DNA of 64,000 nucleotides from Trematomus loennbergii (GCA_012861695.1 JAAOOA010000016.1:28284661-28348660); one strand, 5' to 3'; shown: positions 40,592-54,575, counted from the stretch's first letter. Translations and numbers: made by a program. The notes: a model not told the origin generated them from the letters alone.

Positions 40592-40623
40592 CATAGGTAG
40601 ACCAAATGTTTGGTCTACCTATG
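40592..40623. repeat. Perfect 15-bp hairpin, 2-nt loop
   Basis: CATAGGTAGACCAAA at 40592-40606 is the exact reverse complement of 40609-40623; the loop is TG. It lies at the junction of the LINE tail and the resumed tetranucleotide array. Confidence 0.95.
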
Positions 40624-40627
40624 CTGT

Positions 40628-40702
40628 AATTACTTACTTATTTACTTATTTATTTACTTATTTATTTACTTACTTATTTACTTATTTATTTACTTATTTA
40701 TG
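40628..40702 (+). repeat. (TTAC/TTAT)n tetranucleotide array, continued
   Basis: Same repeat as 40079-40320. Its translation gives an Ile/Tyr/Leu run. Confidence 0.95.
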
Positions 40703-40756
40703 TACATTGGCTCTTTTAATGGACTTTTGAAAGAAGAAAACGTGTTTTTTACCCCA

Positions 40757-40888
40757 AAAAACGATCTTTGTAATTCTTTTAAAAAGTGTTCAAGTGTTTT
40801 ATAACGCTGTAAAAAAAACTCCGTAAAGTCTCCCCCGCTGCTCCTCCTCTGCCGCTGCGTGTTTCTGACTTTAGGTACTCATTTAATT
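40757..40888 (+). repeat. Duplicated module M, copy 3
   Basis: Third copy of the module. It is preceded at 40704-40756 by CATTGGCTCTTTTAATGGAC and TTTTGAAAGAAG, a block repeated at 41162-41215. Confidence 0.85.
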
Positions 40889-40916
40889 ACTTATGTATTT
40901 ACTTACTTACAATTTT

Positions 40917-41114
40917 TTACATGACATGTCACTTGTTAGACGCCTTTATCCAATGCGACTTACATACTCAATGCTGTGGACAATCCCCACAGGAGCAATT
41001 TGGGATGAAGTGTCTTGCCCAGGGACACAACGACATGCTGACTGCAGTGGGGTTTGAACCTGTGACCCCCTGATCCGAACACCAATGCACTAGTCCACTG
41101 CGCCACACGCCCCC
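40917..41114 (-). mobile_element. tRNA-derived SINE copy 3
   Basis: Box B complement GGTTTGAACC at 41051-41060 and box A complement CCACTGCGCC at 41095-41104. It is inserted within TTAC repeats (40879-40916 and 41117-41158). The body retains CTTGCCCAGGGACAC, which is shortened in copies 1 and 2. Confidence 0.85.
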
Positions 41115-41220
41115 GTTACTTATTTACTTACTTATTTAGGCTACTTATTTATTTATGTATGTCCATTGGCTCTTTTAATGGACTTTTGAAAGAAGAGAAA
41201 GCGTGTTTTTTAATCGACTT

Positions 41221-41805
41221 TCTATTTGCATGTATTTCAATGTAAATGTCCTTTTTGTTTTACTCTAAGGGTAAGAGAGACTATTCAACTCCAGTTCAAC
41301 CAGTACAGTGAAATTAATAAAACAGAAACATTAATGGAAATAAAGTAAAGTTCGTTTAATACACAAGTATTTTCAAGTACATTGAAAACAACATTTAACT
41401 ACCCAACAAACAATGTAAAAAGAAAATAGCAACTTTAAAATAACTAAATTATAATAAAGGAATACAGAATTAATTAACTAAACCAAGTTTAAGTAATTTG
41501 CTATATTTGATTTTGTTATATGTTATAATATATATAAATAATTGGAAACCAGCAGCTGAGATGGAATAAATCCACATTTCTGAAAGATGTTAAAAGCCTG
41601 AAAAAACCACACACTGCTCCTTTAGAGAAATGAAGTGTTTAACATCACACAACTACAATAAGGGAAATGGTAGTGTGAAATATACGGATATTATTAAAAG
41701 TAACATCAGCTATAGGGAAAACTCATTTTTTTATTTATGTTTTTTAAAGTCTAGAAATATCAAAATTACTCTGGTTTTAGGTGTTTTCCCCCCGATAATA
41801 CCCGT
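41221..41805. other. AT-rich unique sequence, no gene seen
   Basis: No feature recognised. Confidence 0.5.
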
Positions 41806-41905
41806 TATAATCGAAATCAGAAATCCTTTATTTGTCCCACAGCAGGGAAATGTACATTATTACAGTAAAGGGGCAGTGCATGAAAATAAAGTATTAAACT
41901 AAATA
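41806..41905 (+). mobile_element. LINE/SINE-type 3' tail fragment
   Basis: AATCAGAAATCCTTTATTTG, TCCCACAGCAGGGAAATG and ACATTATTACAG match a tail common in teleost retroelements. A related decayed stretch begins near 51216. Confidence 0.6.
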
Positions 41906-42008
41906 AGCACGTGCAGGAAGTAGCAGCCGGTAATAAGGTACAAAAACTGTAAAATAAGTCAATATTTGTCATTAAAGCAGAGTTATCACACCTCAGTGGT
42001 GTTACAGG

Positions 42009-42010
<2 letters not shown>

Positions 42011-42053
<43 letters not shown>

Positions 42054-42073
42054 GTGTGTGTGTGTGTGTGGTG

Positions 42074-42171
<98 letters not shown>
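42011..42171. repeat. (GT)n microsatellite, 161 bp
   Basis: GT array with one TTG and two GGTG phase shifts. Confidence 0.98.
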
Positions 42172-42172
<1 letters not shown>

Positions 42173-43517
42173 GATTGCACATATAACCAACAATAACACC
42201 AGGATAACGGATGAGTAAAGGCACAGAGAGCGTCTGTTTTGACATGAAACATGAACTCTTGAAGTGCTTAGCGGTGTAAGACTTAGAGTATTTAGAGACC
42301 CGTCCTGTCACATGAGAGGTTGCGCCTGCTGTACAAACATTTACAGTACCAGTGATTTTGTTTACTACGACTTAAAGCTGTGGCGTTGACCCCTGACCTT
42401 TTTTCCGACAGCTTTTATAGGCAGAGTGCATTTTCCTTTGCGTCTGAAACACCTCTCTGCTGCTGCATTATTAACGGAGAGCCGGGCTGAGCGGATCAGC
42501 TGATCGAGGCCCGGCCGACGAGAGGCGATTAGTTGTCACGCAACGGCCTCTGAAGAAGAAGAGGAGGAAGAGGAGAAGAAGTGCAAGGGAGGGGAGATTC
42601 AGGGCTTCCCATTGGCTGGCTGTTTGTTCCTATATGTGCAGCTGGGAGTCGGAGGTCAAGAGGGGGCCAAACACTCCTTAACAACTCAGAAGTGTTTAGT
42701 GTTCATCCTAACCCCCGCCTCCTTCCTACAATACGATAAATTATCCTCAGATCAAGTCCGAAATCTGACTTGACTCACAGCAGCGACATCAAACAACGAA
42801 ACATATTAAGACACGATACAAGGAAACAGACATTTAACGTCACATGACGATCACTGAAGAGAAATATGTTCTCAAGACCCTCTAATGGACATTTGACCTG
42901 GGATTTAGCTCTGTACTTAAAGTGAGGACTGAGCAACATCCTTCATTCCTCCTGTCCATTTCTATCGTTCATCCTCCAATAAGCACCTATCGTCTCCTTT
43001 AACATCTACTGTACAGTATTTGTCCTGCAACTAGCTTGCCTCCTCATGTCTCCTGCACTATTATTGTATGCCTTTTTATTTTCATGTTAAGTATCAAGTA
43101 TGGAGGAGTCTTCAGATGTTCATTGCCAAAACGTCGCTGTGTTGTGCAACTGGCCATAAAGCCTTGGAATCCTTTGCTACCCTCCACTTCTTCCGGATTT
43201 TTCGCCATATTTACCATCCTGACATCGCCCAATCCAATTCACAATATTAGTGAATATTCATCTTCATTAACCACGCGAACAGCTTAGTCAGAAATGTGTC
43301 TTTATTGGAATAAAGATTGACCAAAAACGTAATATTGTGTGCATGTAATCGCAGTCATTGATGGTGACTCACAGTTTGAAGGGACCTGAAACTCTCCAGT
43401 ACAAAGTAAACCAGTGGTGAAAATATCTGGTTGTTCGATAGTTTTAAGATGTAAAAGGAACAAGAAACCTGTGGACATGAACTCCCAAGATGCATACTGG
43501 GAACAATTCTGCATCTA
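42172..43517. other. Unique sequence, CpG-richer near 42440-42560
   Basis: 42440-42560 is GC-rich, includes the 12-bp palindrome GATCAGCTGATC (42494-42505, with a CAGCTG E-box core) and a GAAGAAGAGGAGG purine run. It may be a conserved non-coding element; no coding signal is visible. Frames near 43036-43287 are unsupported. Confidence 0.4.
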
Positions 43518-44280
43518 ATGGCGCGTTTCCACTACAGCGGAGCACGGTTTAAGAGGGCTGTGACGTCAGCGGCCCGTTTTGGTTGCGTTTCCACTTGGCC
43601 TAGTACCGGCCGGCGGGTCCTAATTCACAGTTTTTCTGGCTTCATAAAATCGTGGGTCTAGGGCCAGAGACAACGAGGCTGAGTCGGGCTGAGTATGCTA
43701 AACTAGAGAGAGCATCGCTGGCAAGGGGGCTACAACTACAACAAGATGAACATATTTGACCGTGATTTAATTGTAATACACGTTTCAAAATGATGCCGAA
43801 GTAACAACATACTGATACCGGTTAGTAAAAACCATGAATTAATGCTTTGACAAGTCTGCAGACAGACGGCAGGCGAAAAAACCTTTAAAATGCGTGTTTT
43901 CTGAATGGAGATTGGCTAAGCTAACGCAGTATATGCTCCGACCGTCCACACTCACAACAACGGCCTATACAGACATAAATAAAGCAGCGCTGTATTCGCC
44001 ATGACACAGGCAGTCTGTGGTTTGTACTTGTTTAACTTTTGTCTAGTTTCTGAACAGATATGAGGAGCTGTGAGCTCTGAGTGCTAACAGCTAACGGCTG
44101 TGTTGTTTTTCTGGGGTTCTCATTGAAGATGACGTCACGGCTCCGCCTACACTGCGTTACTATAGATACTACCCCAGTTCCTAAACTGCAATGGAAATGC
44201 GCCATAAAGTGAGCCAGTCCTAACGAGGCCTAGCCATACCGAGCGAGGCCGAGCGAGGCCGTGTAGTGGAAATGCGCCAT
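43518..44280. mobile_element. TA-flanked inverted-repeat DNA transposon, 763 bp
   Basis: Starts ATGGCGCGTTTCCACTACA and ends TGTAGTGGAAATGCGCCAT, near-perfect inverted repeats flanked by TA. An internal copy of the end (AATGGAAATGCGCCATAAAG near 44190) is present. No transposase. Confidence 0.82.
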
Positions 44281-45990
44281 TAGTAACAAAAGTGACTTGT
44301 TGAATCCAGAAATCAAACAAATAAGGGTTTTGAATTTGTACCGCACACTGTACGTTCTCTCTGCCTTCTTCTGCATATAGCAAAACTAATGGGTCTTATG
44401 GGTATTGTAGTATTTAGAGCCCAAAGACAGAAGCTGTAATTCCTAAAACTGTTGTCACAACATAAGATATGATTCTCATTATGGTCATTATTATTTAACA
44501 GTAATCCCAGAACCTCTGCCATCTCTCATGAACCTCCCACTCTCTTTTTCCTCCCCCATCTTCTTCACCCTCCTCCTCCTTCCTCACATCCTCCATCTTC
44601 TCTTCCTCCACTATCTTTATGACTTGTCCTCCTTGCTGTGTCCTATATCCCCTGCTGCTTGTTTCATCTTTATGATTTCATTAAAGCCAAGAAAACAGCT
44701 TCAGATTTCTTCTTTTGTCCGACCTAAAAGTCCGAAACCCAACGGTTCCTTCCAGATAAAAGTAAACATTTGGTATTTTTGCTCCTACAAAGGCTTTTAA
44801 TCAATAATTCTGCTCGTGAAGTAATAACACAACTCTGAAAATCTGTTGAATCTTATCCCTAAACCTGTATTTCTTTATTTATGATAATGCACACATGACT
44901 CAAAATCCAAATGGCTAACCCCTTGAATGGAAGTCAACCATTTTTTGAATGGGTTTTTTGGTTAGACGCCTGAAATAAGGTGTCTATTAATACAAGCTTA
45001 AAGCATTTTGACATTTTGATGTATGGCTGTATCTTAAAATATATATATATGTTGGCCACAGATCTTACTTTCTGCAATAATCCAATAGAAAAAAACATTG
45101 GCTTTTTGTGAATGTAACCAGGGAGATGCTGCCTTCAGGGTCACACTACAAAAACACGTCATCCCTCCCTGCACCACTGATGCTATGTGCCATCACTTTT
45201 CACTGGACTTGTTGTTTTTTTGTAACCTGCTTCCTCCTCTTCCTCCTCTTCCTCACCTCCTGCTGTCACTCTGCCATCTTCTTCCAGGAAGCAGCTCGGC
45301 CTGTTTGCTTGACTTTGAAATGACCCGTCTGTCTTTCAGCATGTTGTCTGTTTCTCCAACAACATCTCTGCACCCAGAAAAATAAAAACACCATCCTCAG
45401 ATGAAGATAGTTTTTATTCAGGACGACTTATTGGGGGTGTTTCCCTGTTTTTCGACCAAATCGCACAAAGTAAACTTGGAAAAAGCGGATTATTTTCACA
45501 CTAAATGCAGCCGGCTGTCTCTCTGTTTGTTTGTCTAACTCTCTGTCTGTCTGTCTGTCTGCCTCTTTAAAGCTCACTGTCTGTTCTCCACACACACCTG
45601 TCTGTCTCTCTGTCGGTGTGACTGACCGCCGTCTGTCCCACTTGATGCTTTCTTCTCGTTTCTGTCTCTTTCCTCTTCCCCGTCCGTCTGTCTGCTCAGC
45701 GCCGGCCTGTCCAGCCTGTCTGTCTGTCTGTCTGTCTGCGGACAGTTTAAATCCGGTCTCACCTTCCTCCTGAACTCTTCCTGCCTCTTTTAATGTCGTA
45801 CCATTCAGAGAAGGCCGGCTAAACTTTCTATGCTGAACCTTGTTTCAGTTTTCATGTGGATACGAGTCCTTTTTCTGTCTATAAAACCAAAAATAAGACG
45901 CCCTACAACCTAGAAAAACATCTTAATTGGATGTGTGCTCTACTCGTATTGTCTTAATTTGTCTGTTTAAGCGTCACCTTTTGTCCGCCT
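44281..45990. other. Unique sequence with short CTGT runs
   Basis: CTGT runs near 45543-45562 and 45717-45738 and a pyrimidine-rich CTCCTC stretch near 44540-44620 account for most open frames. A ZNF143-like motif lies at 44393-44412 (minus: ACTACAATACCCATAAGACC). No gene seen. Confidence 0.45.
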
Positions 45991-47165
45991 GTGTCTCCGA
46001 CCTTTGACCCCCAGCTTGTAGAGCCGGAGACCTCGGGGTCGGAGCTCTTTGTGTTTTCATGCTGGTTGCAGGTCGCTTTAGAGGAAGTGTCTGTGATGGC
46101 CGCGCAGATTAAACCCGGACAAAAACAACAAACGAAAGTCTTTTTTTAAAGCAAGAAAATCCCCCTTTCTTCAGCTATCCCGTTAAATCAGCGGTGAGGA
46201 TAAATCGTTCCTTCCTCTCTTCAATAAAGTCAATTACTGGACGAGGTACCCGCTATAATCGGGGGCTGGTTAGTTAGGTGACACCCATCACTTTCCACTT
46301 CCCCTCCTGAATAATAACCCCCCGTCACCACCGCTGCTTATCTCCGCGGCCCAACACTCAGAAACAGAAAGTGGGTTAGAAAAATGGCCGACGTTTCTAC
46401 ATCTGGAGAGGCGATTTTCCACGAATCGAGCAGATGGTAGCGGGGTCGGAAATAGGAAAAGAAAGAACATACAACACGCAGCAGAAATGACAGCATGCAT
46501 ACGTAATAGAGCGTGAAGCCACGAGGTGAGGATGTCCCCCCCCACCCCCCGATGTATTTTCTTGGGGGGAGGGTAAAGATAGAGATGGAGTTGGAGTTGG
46601 AGATGGAGGACGGCCTTTTGACGGAGGTGAAAGCGAAGGAGGCGGAGCTTAGCGGTGAAACTGACACCTCGGCTAGCCACTCAGATTTCCCCCGCGTTAC
46701 GATAGAAAACCCCCTCCTCTCTCTCTGCCATAAACCCTGGTGGAAGATGGAGATAATTCTAATTAGAAGTGACTCTGCGTGCCAGTGATCCATGCAGACT
46801 ATTAGTGTTGTCACGAAACTCTGCGGATGCTACTGGGCATGCTCAGTGAGTCTCTGGCGAAGGGAAGGTCACGCCGCCTGGGTGTTTCTGCAGCAGCGAG
46901 CTCTGTTTCCTGCACGCGATCTTCACCGGGGGGGGGGTGGGAGGCACGGCTCTTTCTGTTTTTTTGCATTTCCTGCGATGTTTGTTTGGCAATACTGCAG
47001 CTCAGTTTTGTAGTGTTTTTTTCCAAGCTGATGCTCTTTAAAAAAAAAACAATGCCACGGAGAGTTCAAAGCCAAAAACAACTCTGTCGGTCGACCCCGC
47101 TCCTGCTCAATTGACTTCGCTCGTCGAAGCTGAGTTTGGGGAAATAAAGCACGGAAAGTAAAGCG
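45991..47165. other. Repeat-free, GC-richer unique region
   Basis: This is the longest stretch that is both non-repetitive and GC-richer. Open frames of 158 and 130 codons (minus, 46338-46814 and 46288-46680) and 91 and 95 codons (plus) overlap; none contains a recognisable domain. The segment near 46738-46800 has clustered TAATT-type sites. Candidate conserved non-coding or exonic DNA, unproven. Confidence 0.35.
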
Positions 47166-48267
47166 GGCGAAATAAACATGTCATAATGTGTCAAAGCTGT
47201 GGTGCAAACACGGTTAACCTCCGCGCTTTCACAAACACACGCCTTCATTTCACAACAATGGGCCCCTTTAATGTTCTCATTCAATTGGAAAAACCCTTTG
47301 CTATGGGTTTTAAATTTAGAAATATATAAGATAAATTAGATTATGTGAGTGAAAGATATTTCATTTTTGTATTTTCTTTAGTTTTTATTTGTATTTTCGC
47401 CTTTTATAAAACTTGTTCCTAGTTTCGCAAAAATGACTTTTAAAAACCTTACATTGACTTACATTAATTCAATTTAATTTGATTTAGTAAGGGGTTAATA
47501 TTTTGTATTTATGCAGGATTTGCAACAACCAAATTATACGTATTGCTACTTATTTGTATATGTTAATTGTACAATGCATGGGCCCATTTAATATCCATAT
47601 AAAATAAGAATACATTTAGGCAACTTCAGCCGATTAAAGGATTTCATTTTAAATCAAAATATGAATGCGAAATGTCTTACATTTTCATCTTTATGATATT
47701 TTTTGCATTTAAAATACTTTTTCGTCGTTTCATAAATCTGACTTTTAATAACCCTACATTACAAACTAACATGCATTTAATTAATAATTAAAGCGCCTGC
47801 TGTTTTGTTATATTAATGTATGTTTTGCAACCACCAAACATGCATTACAAACACATTTCTTTACAAATTACACCAAGAGACGCCTCTCAAATTCCACTCT
47901 AGCTACATCCATTCATGTATTTTCTGCATTATTACGACAAACATTTCCGTTGTTAATAATCATTTCGCACATTCGATTTTAAATAAAAATGTTGCTTCAG
48001 GCTAAATAAAACCCATGTGATGCAAACACACATTTAACCTCCTCGCTTGAACACACACAGCTTTCATTTGTACCCCTTTTGAGCTTCATATTTATATTGA
48101 AATGGAAGGAGTCCCTAAACAAGTGCACGTGACGTCTGTAGATTAAAGGTTTTAATAACTTAATGTAAGATTTATTTGGACTGCCTGACCATAATCTTCC
48201 AATTGAAGGCAGATTTGAGGTATTAGACTCAGAGATTTAAGGAGCCCCAGGTCAAGATTACAGAGTG
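47166..48267. other. AT-rich unique sequence, no gene seen
   Basis: No frame beyond 61 codons and no repeat recognised. Confidence 0.5.
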
Positions 48268-48362
48268 TTTGCACACAATGAAACACTGTTGAGGCAATTT
48301 GGAGCGTTTAAAGACATCTTGGTTTACTCGTGGAAGTTGATAACCACTGAAAGAACAGCTGC
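48268..48362 (+). repeat. Unassigned repeat, copy 1
   Basis: GTGTTTGCACACAATGAAAC, ACACTGTTGAGGC, GACATCTTGGTTTACTCGTG and CCACTGAAAGAACAGCT recur at 63905-64000 in the same orientation. Confidence 0.8.
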
Positions 48363-48625
48363 ACCATTAAATATATGCAGGTTTTCCTGATTTTATAACC
48401 ACAAAATCACATAAAAAGATCATATATGTGTTTCTATTTGGTGATAAATACCTTATTGTTGTATTCATTGAAAGCTCAGTGTTTGGTTGTTTATCTAAAA
48501 GTGATTTTTACGTGTTGTGTTCAAAGGGTAATTTTTTAAATATAAGAATAAGCAGCAATAAGTTCTTTAAAGCAGGACGTCAAAGGGTTAACTCATGCTG
48601 GGTGTGTTTTTCTTTACATAGCAGA

Positions 48626-48627
<2 letters not shown>

Positions 48628-48692
<65 letters not shown>

Positions 48693-48705
48693 TGTGTGTG
48701 TGTGT

Positions 48706-48743
<38 letters not shown>

Positions 48744-48787
48744 TGTGTGGTGTGTGTGTTGTGTGTGTGTGTGTGTGTGTGTGTGTG
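48628..48787. repeat. (GT)n microsatellite, 160 bp
   Basis: GT array with several GGTG, one GGG and one TTG phase shift. Confidence 0.98.
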
Positions 48788-49332
48788 ATGGAGGGGGGTT
48801 GGTGCTGATCTACATTCCTCCTACATTTTTCTTCAGTTTTCAGTCCATTCAACGCTCGATCTCACATCACACGTTATAGTAGATTTCCTTACAAAGATTT
48901 ACAATATTTTTAATATATGTGTATTCTCATATGTATTTTCTATTAATTTATTTATTTTCAATATGTTTATGAACATTTCTTTCCCATGCTTCCATTTAAT
49001 TAATCGACTGAACTCTTCATATACTTTACTATACATTGTTTTCACGTGATGCAATATTTTCTGCTGCACGTTATTATGAATATCCCACTATGACAATTAT
49101 TTGTAAAGTTCTTATTTTTCTTTACTATTTTGAAGCCAAAAACATTATCAAATACAATTACTGGATCCAGAGTGTACACATATTAATTATTGTGTCTTAA
49201 TAATCATCTTACTTCCACAAATCAAATCAAAGTAAATCAAATGATGGCTATGAAATGTTTTTTTCATTTATATAACGTCGTTTTCAGATCATTTCTTAGT
49301 TGCATTGCTGAAAACTTTTGTTTAACGTTTTC
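48788..49332. other. AT-rich unique sequence, no gene seen
   Basis: No feature recognised. Confidence 0.5.
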
Positions 49333-49715
49333 TTAAAGGTGGGGTATGTAATTTATTTCAGAAACACTTTTTGTTATATTCCATCTTAACATCCCGATAG
49401 CAATGAATATCTTAAATGCTTTGACAATAAATACATTACAAAAATGTCATCTGTGGAAGCCGTAATACTGTAAAAAGCACGACCAATCATCTGAGCCGGC
49501 CGGCTAAAATAACTGGATGGCCTACCTGCCTGTCAGCCTTCCATTTCTGCACAAACTTATCTCGTGCCCTCATTGGTCATGTGCGCGTACTTGTGTGTTG
49601 GAGGAGGGGCTCTGTAAGGAAGTCTGAAGGAAGAGGCAGATTTTTTCCGGTTGTGTATTTTCAAATTCTAGCGCACTCGAGCTGGTTTCTCCAAAATTAC
49701 ATACCCCTCCTTTAA
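49333..49715 (-). mobile_element. T3 MITE copy 3, minus orientation
   Basis: TTAA at 49333-49336 and 49712-49715; termini AGGTGGGGTATGTAA and TTACATACCCCTCCT; interior identical in order to the other T3 copies when reversed. A 119-codon minus frame overlapping it is an artefact. Confidence 0.88.
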
Positions 49716-50995
49716 TAATCTTGAATTGATGCAGGGTTACCCAAACCAAACAATGCACCACAAGGTTATACCAAATTGCCGGATTACATGTACACATTGG
49801 TATCGTTAAAAACAACATATTTCTGAACGTATATCGTTGTGTTTTTAATTCATTTCTGCAGCTAGAGAGCTTCTGTTCTGCAGTGCGTGAAGCTTCAGGC
49901 TCCTCCCACTGAACCACAGAAAAACACACATTATGAAACCTGGAGGAACAGGAAAATATTTGTATATGATTCCTTGTAACGGAGAGTAAAGGTTAACATT
50001 TGCATTTTAGTGATTTTCTGTTTGTGTAACGTTCTGAATTGTTTTTAACTAGTCTGGACTAACTAGGGTTCAGGAACTTACTACAGAAAGCTCTTAAAGC
50101 GTGTATTACAGAAGTATTTCATCAACATTTTAGACATCTTGAGGTTGAGATTACGTTTAAAAATCAATAAAAAATACATTTAATTAGAAGTGAATGAGAT
50201 CTGATAAACTACAATTTCAGCTTCATTCATTATAATACCGTGCTGCGTTCACTGGCTGTTCGCAGGATGGGGATTCACACACATCCTACCAAATCTCAGT
50301 AAATTATGTTACAAGAGGAGAGTTATTATCGCTCAACCTTCATTAACGTCCCGGTCTCTTATGCACGTTAACAGGTTGTTTTAAATATCTTTCAGTGCAA
50401 AAAATGTAATTCCTGCTATGATAGTTAACATTTAATTTCTCACTGCATCTGCTTCTCTTTTGTTTCAGCTCTTCTGGAAACAGTTTCACGTGTTGGATAA
50501 GTTTAGGAAGCTGGACAAAGTCAGTCAGAATCAGAGCGGTAAGATTCACTTTGTTCCTGAAACTCCTTCGGTACAACACGCTGCGTTCAATAAAATCCGT
50601 TTTAATCAAGGAAATAACTGAAGTCAAGACTAACTGCTGAATAATGGCTTCATTACATGGTGCATATTTGGTGTCAGAAACGTCTCCTTTTGTTCTCAGA
50701 GGATTGGTATCTCAAGCCGAGAAAGCAAAATAATAACTGAACACAGTGGAAATAACCATGGCTTTTTTCCCAGTTAATAAAAACTGGTTTTGAGATGTAA
50801 TACAATATTTGCTTTGCTTAGTTTTTCTACTTCTGCTAGATGTAGTGCACCAAAATAATCTTCTTACTTGATAGTTGCCCAAATGTTATGTTTCACCTCT
50901 AAAGTAGATGAGTTTTCTTACCAGACATCTGCTCCTCTCCTCCTCACATCTTTGAAAAGCAGACACCAATCATAAATACCATGGAGATTACATGC
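49716..50995. other. Unique sequence, no gene seen
   Basis: A 94-codon minus frame (50343-50627) has no domain resemblance. Confidence 0.5.

Positions 50996-51032
<37 letters not shown>
50996..51032 (+). repeat. (CTGT)n microsatellite, short
   Basis: Eight to nine CTGT units followed by CTATCTATC. Confidence 0.95.
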
Positions 51033-51039
<7 letters not shown>

Positions 51040-53299
51040 AGTCTGTACATGCACACAGTAGTTCTGTCTTTTGAACACCCTTTATTCTTACGCATTATAC
51101 AGATAACAAACCTTCACTGTCATTCTCTGTCAGTTCTGCAAAAACAAAAACAGTCATGGTCGGCTGAGTGCATGGAACTTTGTATCCACATTATTTACTC
51201 TTATTTGTTTAGAGTGGGTCAGAAATCCTTGATTCATCTCAGAACAGTGAAATAACAGCGCCAGGACACTGCATATGAATTGAATAATAAAATAAGAACG
51301 CTAATATCTTAATTAATGATGCAAGCATGGGTTAATATAATAAATAAGTACACACATATGGTAAGAATAGCAGCAATATTAAAGTAAACAAGCAAGCAGC
51401 CAGTAATACCAATAATACATATCAAAATATTAAAACATTTAACTTGTTTTTTTGTGTTTTCGCACGGTTATTCGGTTCATGGTCTGCTGTTGGGACATGC
51501 GTCGTACCCTCGGGGATAAACAGAAAATAATGATCCATTCATTCATTCATGTAAAGTAAAGTTTCCTGGTTCCTGGTCCTCAGCTGTCAGAGGCTACAGT
51601 TTGGGGATTTGTCTTTGCTCAGATCGAGGGATTATTTGTCCCTCTCCAGGTGGAAACCTCATTTGAACCCTGAGGCTTATAAAACACGTAAAAAAACGGT
51701 TGTGTAATTTCACAAATACATCACTGAGACCCATTGTGAATCCCCCCAAGAAAGAAACTCTCATTTTGTTAAGTTGTTTTAACCTGGATGTGGTGTACGT
51801 CTAATAATCTCGCATGCTTTTTCTTGCTGATGCAAATAGTTTGATGTTGATTTAAGATATTAAGTGAGATTAGATGAGACAACAGTTGGAAAATGAGATG
51901 CGAACATAAACAAAATAAGAAAGACTGCACCGACGGAAACATGCCACAGGATCGGAAATATGAGGAATAGGAAAAGTGTGATTCATGACTTAACGACTTC
52001 AGTTTTATAAGAGCAGCAAGCTGAACTTTATTACCATATTTCGGTAAAATACGGACGGCCCCTTTGAAGTCAGTGTAGTGGAAACATCCATCGGATACAG
52101 TATGTTTGTGAACATGGACTCAGAAGATGTGTTTCTCACCAGCAGGAAGGTGATGATGTGTTCTGTGGAGCTTTAGCAGAAAACAAAAATGTGGCAGACG
52201 CTCAGAGCGTGAACACCGCGAGAGACTGATGGAAGTCCGTCTGCTCTGTGTGGTGTGTTACTTTCTGAAAGTCTACACACTTTGTTCAACATTTCTGAAA
52301 CTGTCCAGCAGTACGAGCAAACAATGGATGCGGGAATTACAAAAAAAACAATTGGGCTACAGATCAAAAAACATGCAGAGCTATCGGAGACAGAACAACG
52401 TTATCATGCACTCTCCTGTATTTACAACCATTTCAATAATTAGACAGAGTAGCTTCAGTAAAAGTACCAATAAAATATATTGCCCCATTGTTTAATAATC
52501 TATGACTTACTGTATTACTATCACTGATTAATAATGTGTACATAGCAGCTTTTTAAAGTTGAAAAAGAGCACATTTTCACAACTTTTTGGGTAGTTTAAT
52601 GTATTCTATAAACTGCTAACATGTTAAAATACCATTCTGATAAGAGATAATAACTTTCATTTCATTTAAATACAAATAAACTCAATGTAACAAATGTAAA
52701 AGTTGATTTCAGAATCATGTAAAGATGATGATTATTTACTGGATTAGTAAAAACTACAATATTGTAATAACAAAGTAGAATACTCAGGGAAAGTACAAGT
52801 ACCTTAACACTGTATTTAAGTACAGTACATTACATTTCACCACTGTTCAGATGTAAATTGTTAAACATGTGGTCGTAGCTTCTGAGTTTCACAATAAGGA
52901 GTTTGATTTGTAGTGTGTGTGCATGTGTATAGATGTGTCTGTTGATTGTGTATATATAGGATATACATATTTGTATTTTTGTATTCAGGATTGTGGGAAA
53001 CGGTATTTCGATCTCTCTGTCTGTACACGCAAACAGGTTTTACAACTTTGCTGAAGTTTCTGCAGAGTTTGAGATGCTGCAGCCTCTCTAGTGGGGCCTG
53101 TGAGGGTCCGATGAGGGGCCTGTGGGAGGAGGGGGGGGGGGGGGATTATCTGAGTGAAGCGGCTGCTAATGACCTCTGACGGACTTTGTTTAGCAGCGAG
53201 GGGTCAGGGGCCCGGAGCCGCGGCGCTTTAACCTGAAGCTCTGCAGAGGATTACACTCACTTAACAGGCTGAGAGCCACACACTCCGGAAACACTCCTT
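51033..53299. other. Unique sequence with decayed repeat fragments
   Basis: 51216-51420 resembles a decayed retroelement tail. 52735-52846 is a TACTTAAGTAC-type fragment. A G14 run lies at 53131-53144. No gene seen; frames at 52173-52495 on both strands lack domains. Confidence 0.45.
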
Positions 53300-53332
53300 C
53301 ACACACACACACGCACGCACACACACCACATG

Positions 53333-53398
<66 letters not shown>
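53300..53398. repeat. (CA)n microsatellite with CACG variants
   Basis: CA array with ACGCACGC and CACATGCACG interruptions in the first 40 bp, then pure CA. Confidence 0.98.
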
Positions 53399-54470
<1,072 letters not shown>

Positions 54471-54575
54471 ATCTGCAGAGAAATGCATGTCCGGTATGAA
54501 GAAGCTTTGATTGTGCTGCTTCATGTTCAGTGAGGTAGTCGAGCGCACGGCGTGCATATTAGTGTGCAGATATGA
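54471..54575 (+). repeat. Flanking direct repeat, left of TAG array
   Basis: TCTGCAGAGAAATGCATG, GGTATGAAGAAGC and GGCGTGCATATTAGTGTG are matched, diverged, by 56140-56250. Confidence 0.75.

Noticed and set aside
46338..46814. 158-aa minus-strand gene
   Set aside because: Overlaps other frames on both strands, contains no recognised domain and shows no codon or splice evidence.
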